From contig PLCG01000094.1 of the NCBI GenBank assembly GCA_003135575.1, forward strand, positions 79,923 to 100,880: a DNA stretch of 20,958 nt, given 5' to 3'. The stretch comes from Nitrososphaerota archaeon. Its GTDB lineage: Archaea; Thermoproteota; Nitrososphaeria; Nitrososphaerales; Gagatemarchaeaceae. A program made the position numbers and the translations under genes. Below the pieces are notes generated by a model. That model searched no databases. It saw only the letters and a program-made list of their open reading frames with translations, and had not been told where the DNA came from. Below are positions 12,396 to 18,950 of the stretch, in pieces; the first letter of the stretch is position 1, and the number at the start of each line of letters is the position of its first letter.

Positions 12396-13112
12396 TTGCC
12401 CTTCTGCTCCAACTGCGGCCGGGAGATGCCCCAGGAGGCGCTCTACTGCCCAGAGTGCGGGGAGAGGGCAACAGACTTCACGGTGGCGCAGTCGGACATG
12501 TCTCCTTCGCACTTCAACTCTGGCATGACGGCGACCTCGCAACCGTACACGACAGTCCCGACCGAGGACTCCGGATTCCCGCTGTCTTCGCCGCCTCCCG
12601 ACTCTGGGAAGCGCCGTTCCGGAAGGAGGGGGTACGTGCTGTTGGTCATAGCGGCGCTGGCAGTCCTGCTCGTGGGCGTGACGTTCGAGACAGGGATGCT
12701 GAACTCAGGCGCAGGCACCGCGGCAGTAAACACCCCGAGCACGCCCCTGACGGGCCAGCAGCTCTACTCCGCCTACTCGGCCAACCAGTCCCTGGCCATC
12801 ACCTCTTACACCAACAAGACCCTCTACATCCAGGACGCCCTGGACTTCGGGGTCGTCCACGACTTTGGCAGCAACGAGTACTACTCCGACGTCGCCTCGG
12901 GGTCGGTGGTCCTCATATGGAGCAACCCATCACAGGTGGGCCAGCTGTTTGCGGGAGCTATTGTGCTCGCGAAGTGCTCGGTCGAAGGCCTGCAGACATC
13001 CCAGAGCGCGGGAAACGGGATTGCGCTGTATCTCCAGGGATGCGACCTCATCAGCGTGCAAAACCAAGCTTCGTTATCGAGCGCGCCGAGCGCCCCGGTC
13101 GCCAACCTCTAG
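12396..13112 (+). CDS. Zinc-ribbon membrane protein with OB-fold-like ectodomain
   Basis: A 238-aa protein in four parts. First a zinc ribbon (CSNCGREMPQEALYCPECGE; C4, C7, C18, C21), then a Ser/Pro/Thr-rich linker (27-70), a single transmembrane helix (79-97, after KRRSGRRG), and an extracellular domain (about 118-222). The ectodomain, with QQLYSAYSAN, NKTLYIQDALDFGVV, SGSVVLIWSN, FAGAIVLAKCSVEG and IALYLQGCDLIS, has the strand order and closing Cys pair of the tRNA_anti-like (OB-fold) family. The ribbon faces the cytosol, so the protein may sense or scaffold across the membrane. The start is TTG 12396, just before the ribbon. It is probably co-transcribed with the 80-aa gene, and converges on the DUF996 gene with 4 bp between stops. 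Confidence 0.75.
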   Translation: MPFCSNCGREMPQEALYCPECGERATDFTVAQSDMSPSHFNSGMTATSQPYTTVPTEDSGFPLSSPPPDSGKRRSGRRGYVLLVIAALAVLLVGVTFETGMLNSGAGTAAVNTPSTPLTGQQLYSAYSANQSLAITSYTNKTLYIQDALDFGVVHDFGSNEYYSDVASGSVVLIWSNPSQVGQLFAGAIVLAKCSVEGLQTSQSAGNGIALYLQGCDLISVQNQASLSSAPSAPVANL

Positions 13113-13116
13113 CCGG

Positions 13117-13761
13117 CTACGGTTGCTTCGCGCCGCAGCTGTTGCAGAAGGTCGCCGATGCGGCTATTTTGTTCCCACAGCTCGTGCAGAACTTCGTGGC
13201 GCCCGCGGCGAGGGGCATCGCGGGCGGGCCGCCAGACGTCAGACCGGTGGATGCGCCCGCCCCCTGAGCCGGCAGCTGGTCAGGAATCGAGAAGTACGCG
13301 ACCGCCTGGACTATCTCCGCGACAAGGAGCACGAGGAACCCGATGAGCACTATCGTCATGACCGCGCCGACGAGGTAGAGCGTCGCCGCAGTGTTGAACG
13401 TCCCCACGCCCAGCCTTTGGCCCATCGTGTTGTAGGCCTTCTTGAGGAAGACCGCCGAGACTATGAGAAACACCCACACTATGAGGAGGCCAGAGATTAC
13501 CCCGAAGAACGCGGACATGCCCGCGGTGAAGATCCCGCCGATAGCCCCGAAGACGATGATTGACGCGCCCGCGAGCGCCCCGACGATCCCCGTCACCGCG
13601 GCGATCAGGACGTTGTTGAAGATCGCCGTGTCTCCGAGGTCGTCCGAGATGTCCTTCACGGCGAGGATCATCAGGATGTAGCCGACGAGGCTGACGAACG
13701 GGATGAAGATGAGAATCGACCCGACCCCGCCCAGAACCTTTGCCTGGGAAAGCGTCGCCAT
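13117..13761 (-). CDS. DUF996 membrane protein with C-terminal zinc ribbon
   Basis: A 214-aa membrane protein. The N-terminal pattern AKVLGGVGSILIFIPFVSLVG followed by YILMILAVKDISDDLGDTAIFNN is the hallmark of DUF996, an archaeal and bacterial membrane family of unknown function. About four to five helices span residues 10-34, 48-72, 76-106 and 123-152. A Gly/Pro-rich linker then leads to a cytoplasmic zinc ribbon (FCTSCGNK, C192/C195; FCNSCGAK, C206/C209). The ATG at 13761 is leaderless, with a TATA at about -28. It sits tail-to-tail with another zinc-ribbon membrane gene. Confidence 0.82.
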   Translation of the reverse strand: MATLSQAKVLGGVGSILIFIPFVSLVGYILMILAVKDISDDLGDTAIFNNVLIAAVTGIVGALAGASIIVFGAIGGIFTAGMSAFFGVISGLLIVWVFLIVSAVFLKKAYNTMGQRLGVGTFNTAATLYLVGAVMTIVLIGFLVLLVAEIVQAVAYFSIPDQLPAQGAGASTGLTSGGPPAMPLAAGATKFCTSCGNKIAASATFCNSCGAKQP

Positions 13762-13784
13762 GGCTCTCCATTATCGCCTCCTCT

Positions 13785-13793
13785 GAATATAAG
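13785..13793 (-). promoter_or_regulatory. TATA element of the DUF996 gene
   Basis: CTTATATTC on the minus strand, centred about 28 bp before ATG 13761. The same nine bases form the TATA of the PadR gene at 4518-4526. Confidence 0.6.
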
Positions 13794-13826
13794 CGCGAGG
13801 TATGGCGCCGACCGCGTCCGGGGCGC

Positions 13827-13979
13827 TCACGCGAGCCCGTGGGCCGCTTGCCAGCAGCAGCATTCTGCAGAGACGTTCGACGCCTCCGAGCATCCCAGGC
13901 AGTCCCTGGAGGTCTCCGCGGCTTTGCACGTCGCAGGCGAGCAGTTGCAATCCGCGCAACGGACTAGATCAATTGGCAT
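13827..13979 (-). CDS. 50-aa cysteine-rich, metal-binding-like protein
   Basis: A short gene whose protein has nine cysteines in 50 residues: RCADCNCSPATC (C8, C11, C13, C18), RDCLGCSEAS (C27, C30) and AECCCWQAAH (C40-C42). The density and C-x-C, C-x2-C and CCC clusters recall metallothioneins and small multi-zinc or Fe-S peptides, but the exact pattern matches nothing I know. It would be cytosolic. A TATA element (GTATATAGC on the minus strand) lies about 40 bp before the ATG at 13979, giving a leader of about 14 nt. Overlapping open frames on both strands show no protein-like pattern. The main doubt is chance: TGC codons (GCA on the other strand) are frequent in this stretch. Confidence 0.5.
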   Translation of the reverse strand: MPIDLVRCADCNCSPATCKAAETSRDCLGCSEASNVSAECCCWQAAHGLA

Positions 13980-14014
13980 CGGCGGGACCGGCCAGGCGGC
14001 AGACGCGTCGCCCC

Positions 14015-14023
14015 GCTATATAC
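14015..14023. promoter_or_regulatory. TATA element near the Cys-rich gene
   Basis: GCTATATAC on the plus strand, GTATATAGC on the minus. It would start a minus transcript near 13993, upstream of ATG 13979. Being near-symmetric, it could also fire in the plus direction towards the primase gene. Confidence 0.45.
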
Positions 14024-14060
14024 TTCCGGTGGCTTGCCTTCTCCCACAACCTCATGGGAG

Positions 14061-14068
14061 GATATAGG
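14061..14068 (+). promoter_or_regulatory. TATA element of the primase gene
   Basis: GATATAGG is centred about 33 bp before ATG 14098, predicting a leader of about 6-8 nt. Confidence 0.4.
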
Positions 14069-14097
14069 CCGTCACTCCCTTTCATCCAGGGAACGGC

Positions 14098-15171
14098 ATG
14101 GAGCGGGAGCTGAAAGAAAACATATCATTATCCGAAGCGAGCCTCCGACAGGAACCGAAGCTCGTCTTGAACGTCGACCCGAAGCTGGTGAAGTACCCCT
14201 TCCTGAGGTCAGCGAGGGACTTTCTTCTCACGTACCCGCTCGACGAGATAGTGAAGTCGGTCCACAGGCCCATCCTCGACCAGGCGCGCTACCGCCTCAC
14301 GCTCGCGGTGAACAACCCCAAGTTCGACATCCAGAACGTCCGCAAGCTGGGCTACGAGACCTACGAGAGGCGGACCAGGGACTCGAACAACCCCGAGGAC
14401 GTGATAGAGTTCTACAGCTACTTCGTGGCGGTGCTCGCCTCGAAGAACGAGCCCTTCCTGACGCTTGCGCTCGCGAGGACGGAGGCAGCCCGCGCCAAGG
14501 CCTATTTCGTCAAGGAGACTCCGCAGCAGATGGTAGCTCTCCTCAAGGAGGCCGCCGGTCTCGAGCTGAAGCTGGAGGTCGGCGCCGAGCGCGGCGGTGG
14601 CAGGCCCATCTCGATCACCTGCCCCTTCGAGAAGCTGCTCGAGGTGACCACCGAGTACGAGCTCACGAGGGAGGCGAGGTGGCAGCTCGTGAACACGCGG
14701 CTCATCGGCGGCCTGGTGCACTTCTCGGTCAACGACGTGAGGGACCTCTTCGCGGCCCTCGTGCAGGGCATGATGATCTCGGGGATGAGGTCCCTCAGGT
14801 CGGCCCCGGTGCCGGAGTTCGTCCAGTCGCTGGTCGAGGAGTTCAGGCCCCTCATCCCGCCGCCACCGCCCCGCCAGCAGAACCAGTTCGACTACATCAA
14901 GCGCCTGCTCGAGCACCCCATAACCGACGGGAGGCACCGCGTGATCTGGCTGATCCTCGCGCCCTACTTCACCACCGTGAGAGGCATGGACGAGGCGACG
15001 GCCACGGACGCGGTGCTCTCATACATTGGGGATTCCCGATACAAGCAATTCATCCGCTACAACGTCAGAAGGGCGATGAGGAGCGGTCTTTTCCCGCTCT
15101 CCGAGCAGTCCATCAGGCGGAAGCATCCCGACATCTTGGCGGTGCTCCCAAAGGGTGTGCTGGCGAAGTAA
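14098..15171 (+). CDS. priL: DNA primase large subunit, PriL-PriX fusion
   Basis: A 357-aa non-catalytic subunit of the archaeal/eukaryotic-type primase, which works with PriS to make primers. The PriL N-terminal region spans about 30-232: VKYPFLRSARDFL at the opening, RYRLTLAV, EFYSYFVAVLASKNEPFLTLALAR... then FEKLLEVTTEYELTREARWQ and LVNTRLIGGLVHFS, the standard PriL order. A proline linker (PLIPPPPPRQ, 251-260) follows. The last 95 residues (HPITDGRHRVIWLILAPYF, YNVRRAMRSGLFPLS) match PriX, the small subunit that in Sulfolobus replaces the PriL Fe-S domain. The usual four Fe-S cysteines are absent; the only cysteine is C175. PriS is not nearby. The PriL call is firm and the PriX part is from remembered motif. 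Confidence 0.85.
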   Translation: MERELKENISLSEASLRQEPKLVLNVDPKLVKYPFLRSARDFLLTYPLDEIVKSVHRPILDQARYRLTLAVNNPKFDIQNVRKLGYETYERRTRDSNNPEDVIEFYSYFVAVLASKNEPFLTLALARTEAARAKAYFVKETPQQMVALLKEAAGLELKLEVGAERGGGRPISITCPFEKLLEVTTEYELTREARWQLVNTRLIGGLVHFSVNDVRDLFAALVQGMMISGMRSLRSAPVPEFVQSLVEEFRPLIPPPPPRQQNQFDYIKRLLEHPITDGRHRVIWLILAPYFTTVRGMDEATATDAVLSYIGDSRYKQFIRYNVRRAMRSGLFPLSEQSIRRKHPDILAVLPKGVLAK

Positions 15172-15218
15172 AAGAGCAGCAGCTGAAAAAATGTCCTAGA
15201 AAGTTTCAGACGAAAATC

Positions 15219-15341
15219 TCAGAATGGCGGCGAAGGCCTGTTGAGGAGCGCGTAAGTCCGCGCCCTTGCTTCAAGGTCAATCGGCTCCTCATCGGTGACC
15301 TGCTCGCGCTTGACTGGCTTGGTCTCGAGCTCGGTGCTCAT
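15219..15341 (-). CDS. 40-aa charged small protein
   Basis: A short gene, MSTELETKPVKREQVTDEEP then IDLEARARTYALLNRPSPPF. It is highly charged with a disordered-looking front, one helix (about DLEARARTYALLN) and a proline-rich end. This shape is common in adaptor or degradation-signal peptides. The ATG at 15341 has a TATA element (CCTTTAAGG) centred 27 bp upstream, which fits a leaderless transcript. It lies between the primase and PhoU-like genes on the opposite strand. I recognise no family. Confidence 0.5.
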   Translation of the reverse strand: MSTELETKPVKREQVTDEEPIDLEARARTYALLNRPSPPF

Positions 15342-15363
15342 GGAGGAAACTACGCTCAAACCG

Positions 15364-15372
15364 CCTTTAAGG
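15364..15372. promoter_or_regulatory. Symmetric TATA element of the 40-aa gene
   Basis: CCTTTAAGG, a near-palindrome centred 27 bp before ATG 15341 on the minus strand. Because of its symmetry it could also act in the plus direction. Confidence 0.45.
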
Positions 15373-15452
15373 ATTTGCATAGACTACATACATTAACTAC
15401 AAAATATCAATACTCTTCGTAATATACGTATTATATCGATTTTTCCAGAAAT

Positions 15453-15460
15453 TTTATAAT
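15453..15460 (+). promoter_or_regulatory. TATA element of the PhoU-like operon
   Basis: TTTATAAT is centred 27 bp before GTG 15483, so the operon transcript is probably leaderless. Confidence 0.6.
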
Positions 15461-15482
15461 CGGCGGCGAGAATGGCATTAAC

Positions 15483-16478
15483 GTGCAAGTCCGCAAGATT
15501 CAGGCCACAGCTGGTGGCACGTTCATGATAACCGTGCCCAAAGAGTGGGTCGAGAAGCTCCAGCTCAAGAAGGGCGACCTCGTCTCGACCGAGATAGACG
15601 AAGGGAACCTCGTGATCACCCCCACGGCACCAAAGCACATGGGCCACTCGAGGACTATCGACATCGACCAGCTGAAGGACCAGAGGTTCCTGGACCTCAG
15701 CATCACCGCGTCCTACATCCAGGGCAACGACGTGACGAAGATCTTCTCTTCCTCCAACAAGATGCAGCCCCACCACAAGCAGATGATCCGGAAGACGCTG
15801 GAGGGGATAATGGGGGTCGAGGTCTCGGAGGACTACGCCGACCACGTGGAGCTCATGAACCTCATCGACCCGGCGAAGTTCAGCCTCACCGACACCATCC
15901 AGCGCTTCTCCGCGAACTCGGCGGCGGTCCTCGGGGACGCCGTCACTGCCCTCGACCGCGGGGACGCGACCCTCGCTGAGGACGCTCGCTCGAGGGGCGC
16001 GGAGAGCTTCAAGCTCTACACACTGATGATGCGCCTCGCCTTCCAGGCGGCGAAGAGCAGGCAGCTGAGGGAGGAGATGAAGCTCGCTGACATCTCCCAG
16101 GTCATCGTGATGACCATCGCGACGAGGGAGCTCTCGAGGATCGCCTACTACGCGATGTGGATAGGGCAGCACGTCGCCGCGCTCACCCAGAGGCCAGACC
16201 GCAACTTCGTCTCTGTGGTCCAGAGGATGTCGAAGACCACCGCAGACATGCAGGAGCTGGCCGTGAAGGCCCTCCTCTCGAAGGACATCGTCTCCGCCAG
16301 CGCGGTCTTCCAGAAGATGCCCCAGGTGAGGCAGCTCTACGAGAGCGGGTACAAGCTCCCGACCGCCTACGACGACAAGAACGCCTACCGACTCTCGCTG
16401 ATACTCAGGGACATCAGGGGAATCGCCGGATACGCGGTCGCCCTCGCGGACGACGCAGTCTTGGGGATATTCGCGTAG
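15483..16478 (+). CDS. AbrB-PhoU domain regulator
   Basis: A 331-aa protein. Residues 1-50 are a SpoVT/AbrB swapped-hairpin DNA-binding domain (RKIQATAGGTFMITVPKEWV, LQLKKGDLVSTEIDEGNLVI), and about 60-330 are PhoU-like helices. Archaeal PhoU proteins with this N-terminal domain are thought to link phosphate state to transcription. The helices include NLIDPAKFSLTDTIQRFS and a GNDVTKIF stretch; acidic clusters that bind metals in PhoU are only partly seen. The start is GTG 15483, with its TATA at -27. It heads an operon: the FAD-linked oxidase begins 17 bp after its stop and a kinase after that. No phosphate transporter is nearby, so it may instead regulate its own operon. Confidence 0.85.
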   Translation: MQVRKIQATAGGTFMITVPKEWVEKLQLKKGDLVSTEIDEGNLVITPTAPKHMGHSRTIDIDQLKDQRFLDLSITASYIQGNDVTKIFSSSNKMQPHHKQMIRKTLEGIMGVEVSEDYADHVELMNLIDPAKFSLTDTIQRFSANSAAVLGDAVTALDRGDATLAEDARSRGAESFKLYTLMMRLAFQAAKSRQLREEMKLADISQVIVMTIATRELSRIAYYAMWIGQHVAALTQRPDRNFVSVVQRMSKTTADMQELAVKALLSKDIVSASAVFQKMPQVRQLYESGYKLPTAYDDKNAYRLSLILRDIRGIAGYAVALADDAVLGIFA

Positions 16479-16495
16479 CAGGAGCTGAAAGGCCC

Positions 16496-17902
16496 ATGGG
16501 AGCTAAGAAAAGCGGCCGGCGCGCCTCGGGAACAGCGGTGCCTCTCTCCGAGGAGCTGGCCCGGATGAGCGGCACCCAGAACGTCGTCTCGGAGGGCAAG
16601 CGGCTGGAGGAGTACTCGGAAGACATGGCCGGCTTCAGGGCCACTCCCGCGGTGGTCGTGAGACCCGGCTCCGAGGAAGAGGTGAGGAAGATAGTCGCGC
16701 TAGCGGGCCGGAGGAGGCTCCCGATCGTCCCCCGGGGAGCGGGCAGCAGCCTCACTGGCGCCTCCGTCTCCAAGGGCGCGATCATCCTCGACATGCGCAG
16801 GATGGACGCGGTAGTCAAGGTCGACACCGTGAACTGGTACGTGCGCGCCCAGGCGGGCATCACCTTGGAGGACCTCAACAAGCGCCTAGAGAAGGAAGGG
16901 TTCTTCTTCCCTCCCGACCCCGCGAGCAGCTCGATCTGCACGGTGGGAGGCGCCATCGCCGAGGGCTCGGGCGGCCTCCGCTGCGTAAAGTACGGGACCG
17001 TGAAGGACTGGGTCCTCTCCCTGCGGCTCGTCCTCCCCAATGGGAAGGCGGCGAACTTCGGGGAACCGCTGGCGAAGAACCGGGCCGGCTTCGACCTCGT
17101 CCACCTCGTCGTGGGGAGCGAGGGGACGCTCGGGGTCGTGACCGAGGCCTGCCTGAAGATCATCCCGATCCCCGGGACCCAGCCCAAGCGCCTCCTCCTG
17201 ACGTTCGACGACTGGCGGTCCGCGAGCGACGCGATCTGCCAGCTGAGGGCCTCGAAAATCATGCCGCACATGTTCGAGTTCCTCGACAGGGAGACCATCC
17301 AGGCGCTAAACAAGAACCTGGGCACGAGCGAGGACGAGGCCGAGGCCACCCTCATCGTGGACATCGAGGAGCCCTCCCTCGGCGCCGCGATGGAGATCTT
17401 CAAGCGCAACGGGCCCAGCAAGGTCGTGATGGCGAAAGACGCGAAGGAGGCGGAGGCCTTCTACCAGATCCGCTCGATGGCCTACCTCGCCATACGCGGG
17501 CTAGGCAAGGCCGTCCAGGTTGAGGACATCGTCGTGCCCATAGACAGGCTGGGCGAGTACATGATGAAGGTCAAGGAGACCGCCTCGAAGCACGGCCTGA
17601 GGATCCTCGTGAACGGCCACGCGGGCGACGGGAACGTCCATCCGGTGATACTCTACGACGAGGACGACAAGAGGAGCCGCGCCGCGGCCTTCCGCGCGTT
17701 CGAGGAGATATGCCGCTATGGGATAAGCATCGGCGGCTCGATCACGGGCGAGCACGGCGTCGGCACGCAGAAGGTGAAGCTGCTCAGGGAGCAGATGCAA
17801 GCCCACGAGGGGGAGGAGGCGCTGAGGTTGATGAAGGAGATCAAGAGGATCTTCGACCCCAAGGGCATCATGAATCCCGGGAAGTACGTGGAGGCCGCGT
17901 AG
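16496..17902 (+). CDS. FAD-linked oxidase, GlcD/D-lactate dehydrogenase type
   Basis: A 468-aa flavoprotein of the GlcD/DLD family, which oxidises 2-hydroxy acids such as glycolate or D-lactate. The FAD-binding PCMH domain (about 45-225) carries VPRGAGSSLTG (79-88), FPPDPASS, TVGGAIAEGSGGLRCVKYG and GSEGTLGVVTE. The C-terminal FAD-oxidase domain has the catalytic-site blocks NGHAGDGNVHP (373-383) and GSITGEHGVG (414-423), and the closing FDPKGIMNPGK. Length is normal for the family. The GlcE/GlcF or Fe-S partners are not adjacent. ATG 16496 is chosen over an open extension that runs back into the PhoU-like gene. The kinase gene starts 2 bp after its stop, so these two are almost certainly co-translated. 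Confidence 0.9.
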   Translation: MGAKKSGRRASGTAVPLSEELARMSGTQNVVSEGKRLEEYSEDMAGFRATPAVVVRPGSEEEVRKIVALAGRRRLPIVPRGAGSSLTGASVSKGAIILDMRRMDAVVKVDTVNWYVRAQAGITLEDLNKRLEKEGFFFPPDPASSSICTVGGAIAEGSGGLRCVKYGTVKDWVLSLRLVLPNGKAANFGEPLAKNRAGFDLVHLVVGSEGTLGVVTEACLKIIPIPGTQPKRLLLTFDDWRSASDAICQLRASKIMPHMFEFLDRETIQALNKNLGTSEDEAEATLIVDIEEPSLGAAMEIFKRNGPSKVVMAKDAKEAEAFYQIRSMAYLAIRGLGKAVQVEDIVVPIDRLGEYMMKVKETASKHGLRILVNGHAGDGNVHPVILYDEDDKRSRAAAFRAFEEICRYGISIGGSITGEHGVGTQKVKLLREQMQAHEGEEALRLMKEIKRIFDPKGIMNPGKYVEAA

Positions 17903-17904
17903 GC

Positions 17905-18936
17905 ATGAAGAAGGCGCCGGCCCGGTTCCATGCGGGATTCGACGGCGGCGGCACCCGGACGACCTGCGTGCTCTGCGACACAGAAGGCTCGGTGCTCGGG
18001 GTGGGCGTCGGCGGCCGGGGAAACTACCACGACATCGGGGTGCCTAACGCCCTGGCGTCGCTGAGGGCCGCCTTCGAGGGCGCGCTCAAGAAGTCCGGAG
18101 TCGGCAAAGGCAGCATCGCCCTCGAGGCCTGCTTCGGGCTCGCGGGGCTCGACTCACCCAAGGACATAGAGACCATGACCCGCGCCGTCAGGTCGATGAG
18201 GCTCCCTTCCCGCGAAGGCAGCGGACGAGCCGACCTCGTCGAGAACGACTGGAGGACAGCGGTCGCGGGGGCCTTCATCGACAAGCCGGGCGTCACCCTG
18301 ACTGCCGGGACGGGATGCGTGGCCGCCGCCCAGCGCGACTCCGGCCGGACGGTCGTGAGGGTCGGCGGGTGGGGGCACATCGTGGACGACAGGGGGAGCG
18401 CCTACGACATCGCCAGGGAAGCCCTCTACGCGGCGATGCGAGACTACGACGGGCGCGGCCCGAAGACCGTCCTGCTGAAGCTCCTGATGAAGCAGCTCGG
18501 CGTCAGCGAGCCCCAAGGGATAATCGCGCGGGTCTACACGGACAAGATGTCCGTGTCCTGGATCGCCTCGCTGTCACCCCTCGTCGGTCATGCGGCGAAA
18601 AAGGGCGACGAGGTCGCGATCGAGATCCTCAGAAAGAAGGGCAGGGTCCTCGGGGAGCTGGTGGTGTCGGCCGCGTCGAAGCTCAAGATGCAGGACACGC
18701 GCTTCGGGGTGTCCCTCAACGGGGGCGTCTTCAAGTCCGGCGAGCCGCTCCTCCGTCCCATGGAGGAGACGATCCGCGAGGCGGCTCCTCTCGCCAAGAT
18801 CGTCGAAGCGAAGCTGCCACCTGCGTGCGGCTCCGTCTTACTTCTGCTCCGAAGGGCACAAGTGCCTATTGACGGCAACGTTGTAGCCCGCATGCAGTCC
18901 TCCCTGAGAAGAGCCACCAGGAAGGCGAAGCGGTAG
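17905..18936 (+). CDS. BadF/BadG-type ATPase, probable sugar kinase
   Basis: A 343-aa actin-fold protein of the BadF/BadG/BcrA/BcrD family that includes N-acetylglucosamine kinase. ATP-binding motifs are in order: phosphate-1 GFDGGGTRTTC (D13), VENDWRTAV (N114-D115, the catalytic Asp region), phosphate-2 TAGTGCVA, and SLNGGVFKSG near the adenosine site. The block GGWGHIVDDRGSAYDIAREAL is the usual GlcNAc-kinase signature. A GlcNAc or related hexosamine substrate is the best guess; 2-hydroxyacyl dehydratase activation is less likely because no such enzyme is nearby. The start is ATG 17905, 2 bp after the oxidase stop; an in-frame extension to 17710 overlaps that gene and is rejected. It converges on the ABC permease gene with 14 bp between. 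Confidence 0.88.
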   Translation: MKKAPARFHAGFDGGGTRTTCVLCDTEGSVLGVGVGGRGNYHDIGVPNALASLRAAFEGALKKSGVGKGSIALEACFGLAGLDSPKDIETMTRAVRSMRLPSREGSGRADLVENDWRTAVAGAFIDKPGVTLTAGTGCVAAAQRDSGRTVVRVGGWGHIVDDRGSAYDIAREALYAAMRDYDGRGPKTVLLKLLMKQLGVSEPQGIIARVYTDKMSVSWIASLSPLVGHAAKKGDEVAIEILRKKGRVLGELVVSAASKLKMQDTRFGVSLNGGVFKSGEPLLRPMEETIREAAPLAKIVEAKLPPACGSVLLLLRRAQVPIDGNVVARMQSSLRRATRKAKR

Positions 18937-18950
18937 AGTTCGCGAGGGCG

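Larger units (their letters stand above)
15172..15482. other. AT-rich intergenic region with small gene and promoters
   Basis: About 310 bp between the primase and PhoU-like genes. It holds a 40-aa minus-strand gene, its TATA, the TATA of the PhoU-like gene, and a strongly AT-rich stretch (about 15376-15460) with the palindrome ATACGTAT in its middle. Nothing else was recognised. Confidence 0.5.

Noticed and set aside
13771..13959. 62-codon minus-strand frame over the Cys-rich gene
   Set aside because: It runs into the DUF996 promoter, has no promoter of its own at a suitable distance, and lacks any protein-like pattern; the overlapping Cys-rich frame is better supported.
14053..14112. 19-codon plus-strand frame overlapping the primase start
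   Set aside because: It overlaps the primase TATA and start, and its own TATA distance (about 34 bp) is poor; too short to support.
14034..15422. Long plus-strand open frame (462 codons) across the primase gene
   Set aside because: It is an Arg/Pro/Gly-rich shadow of GC-rich codons, with no domain pattern; the overlapping primase frame has clear family motifs and a promoter.
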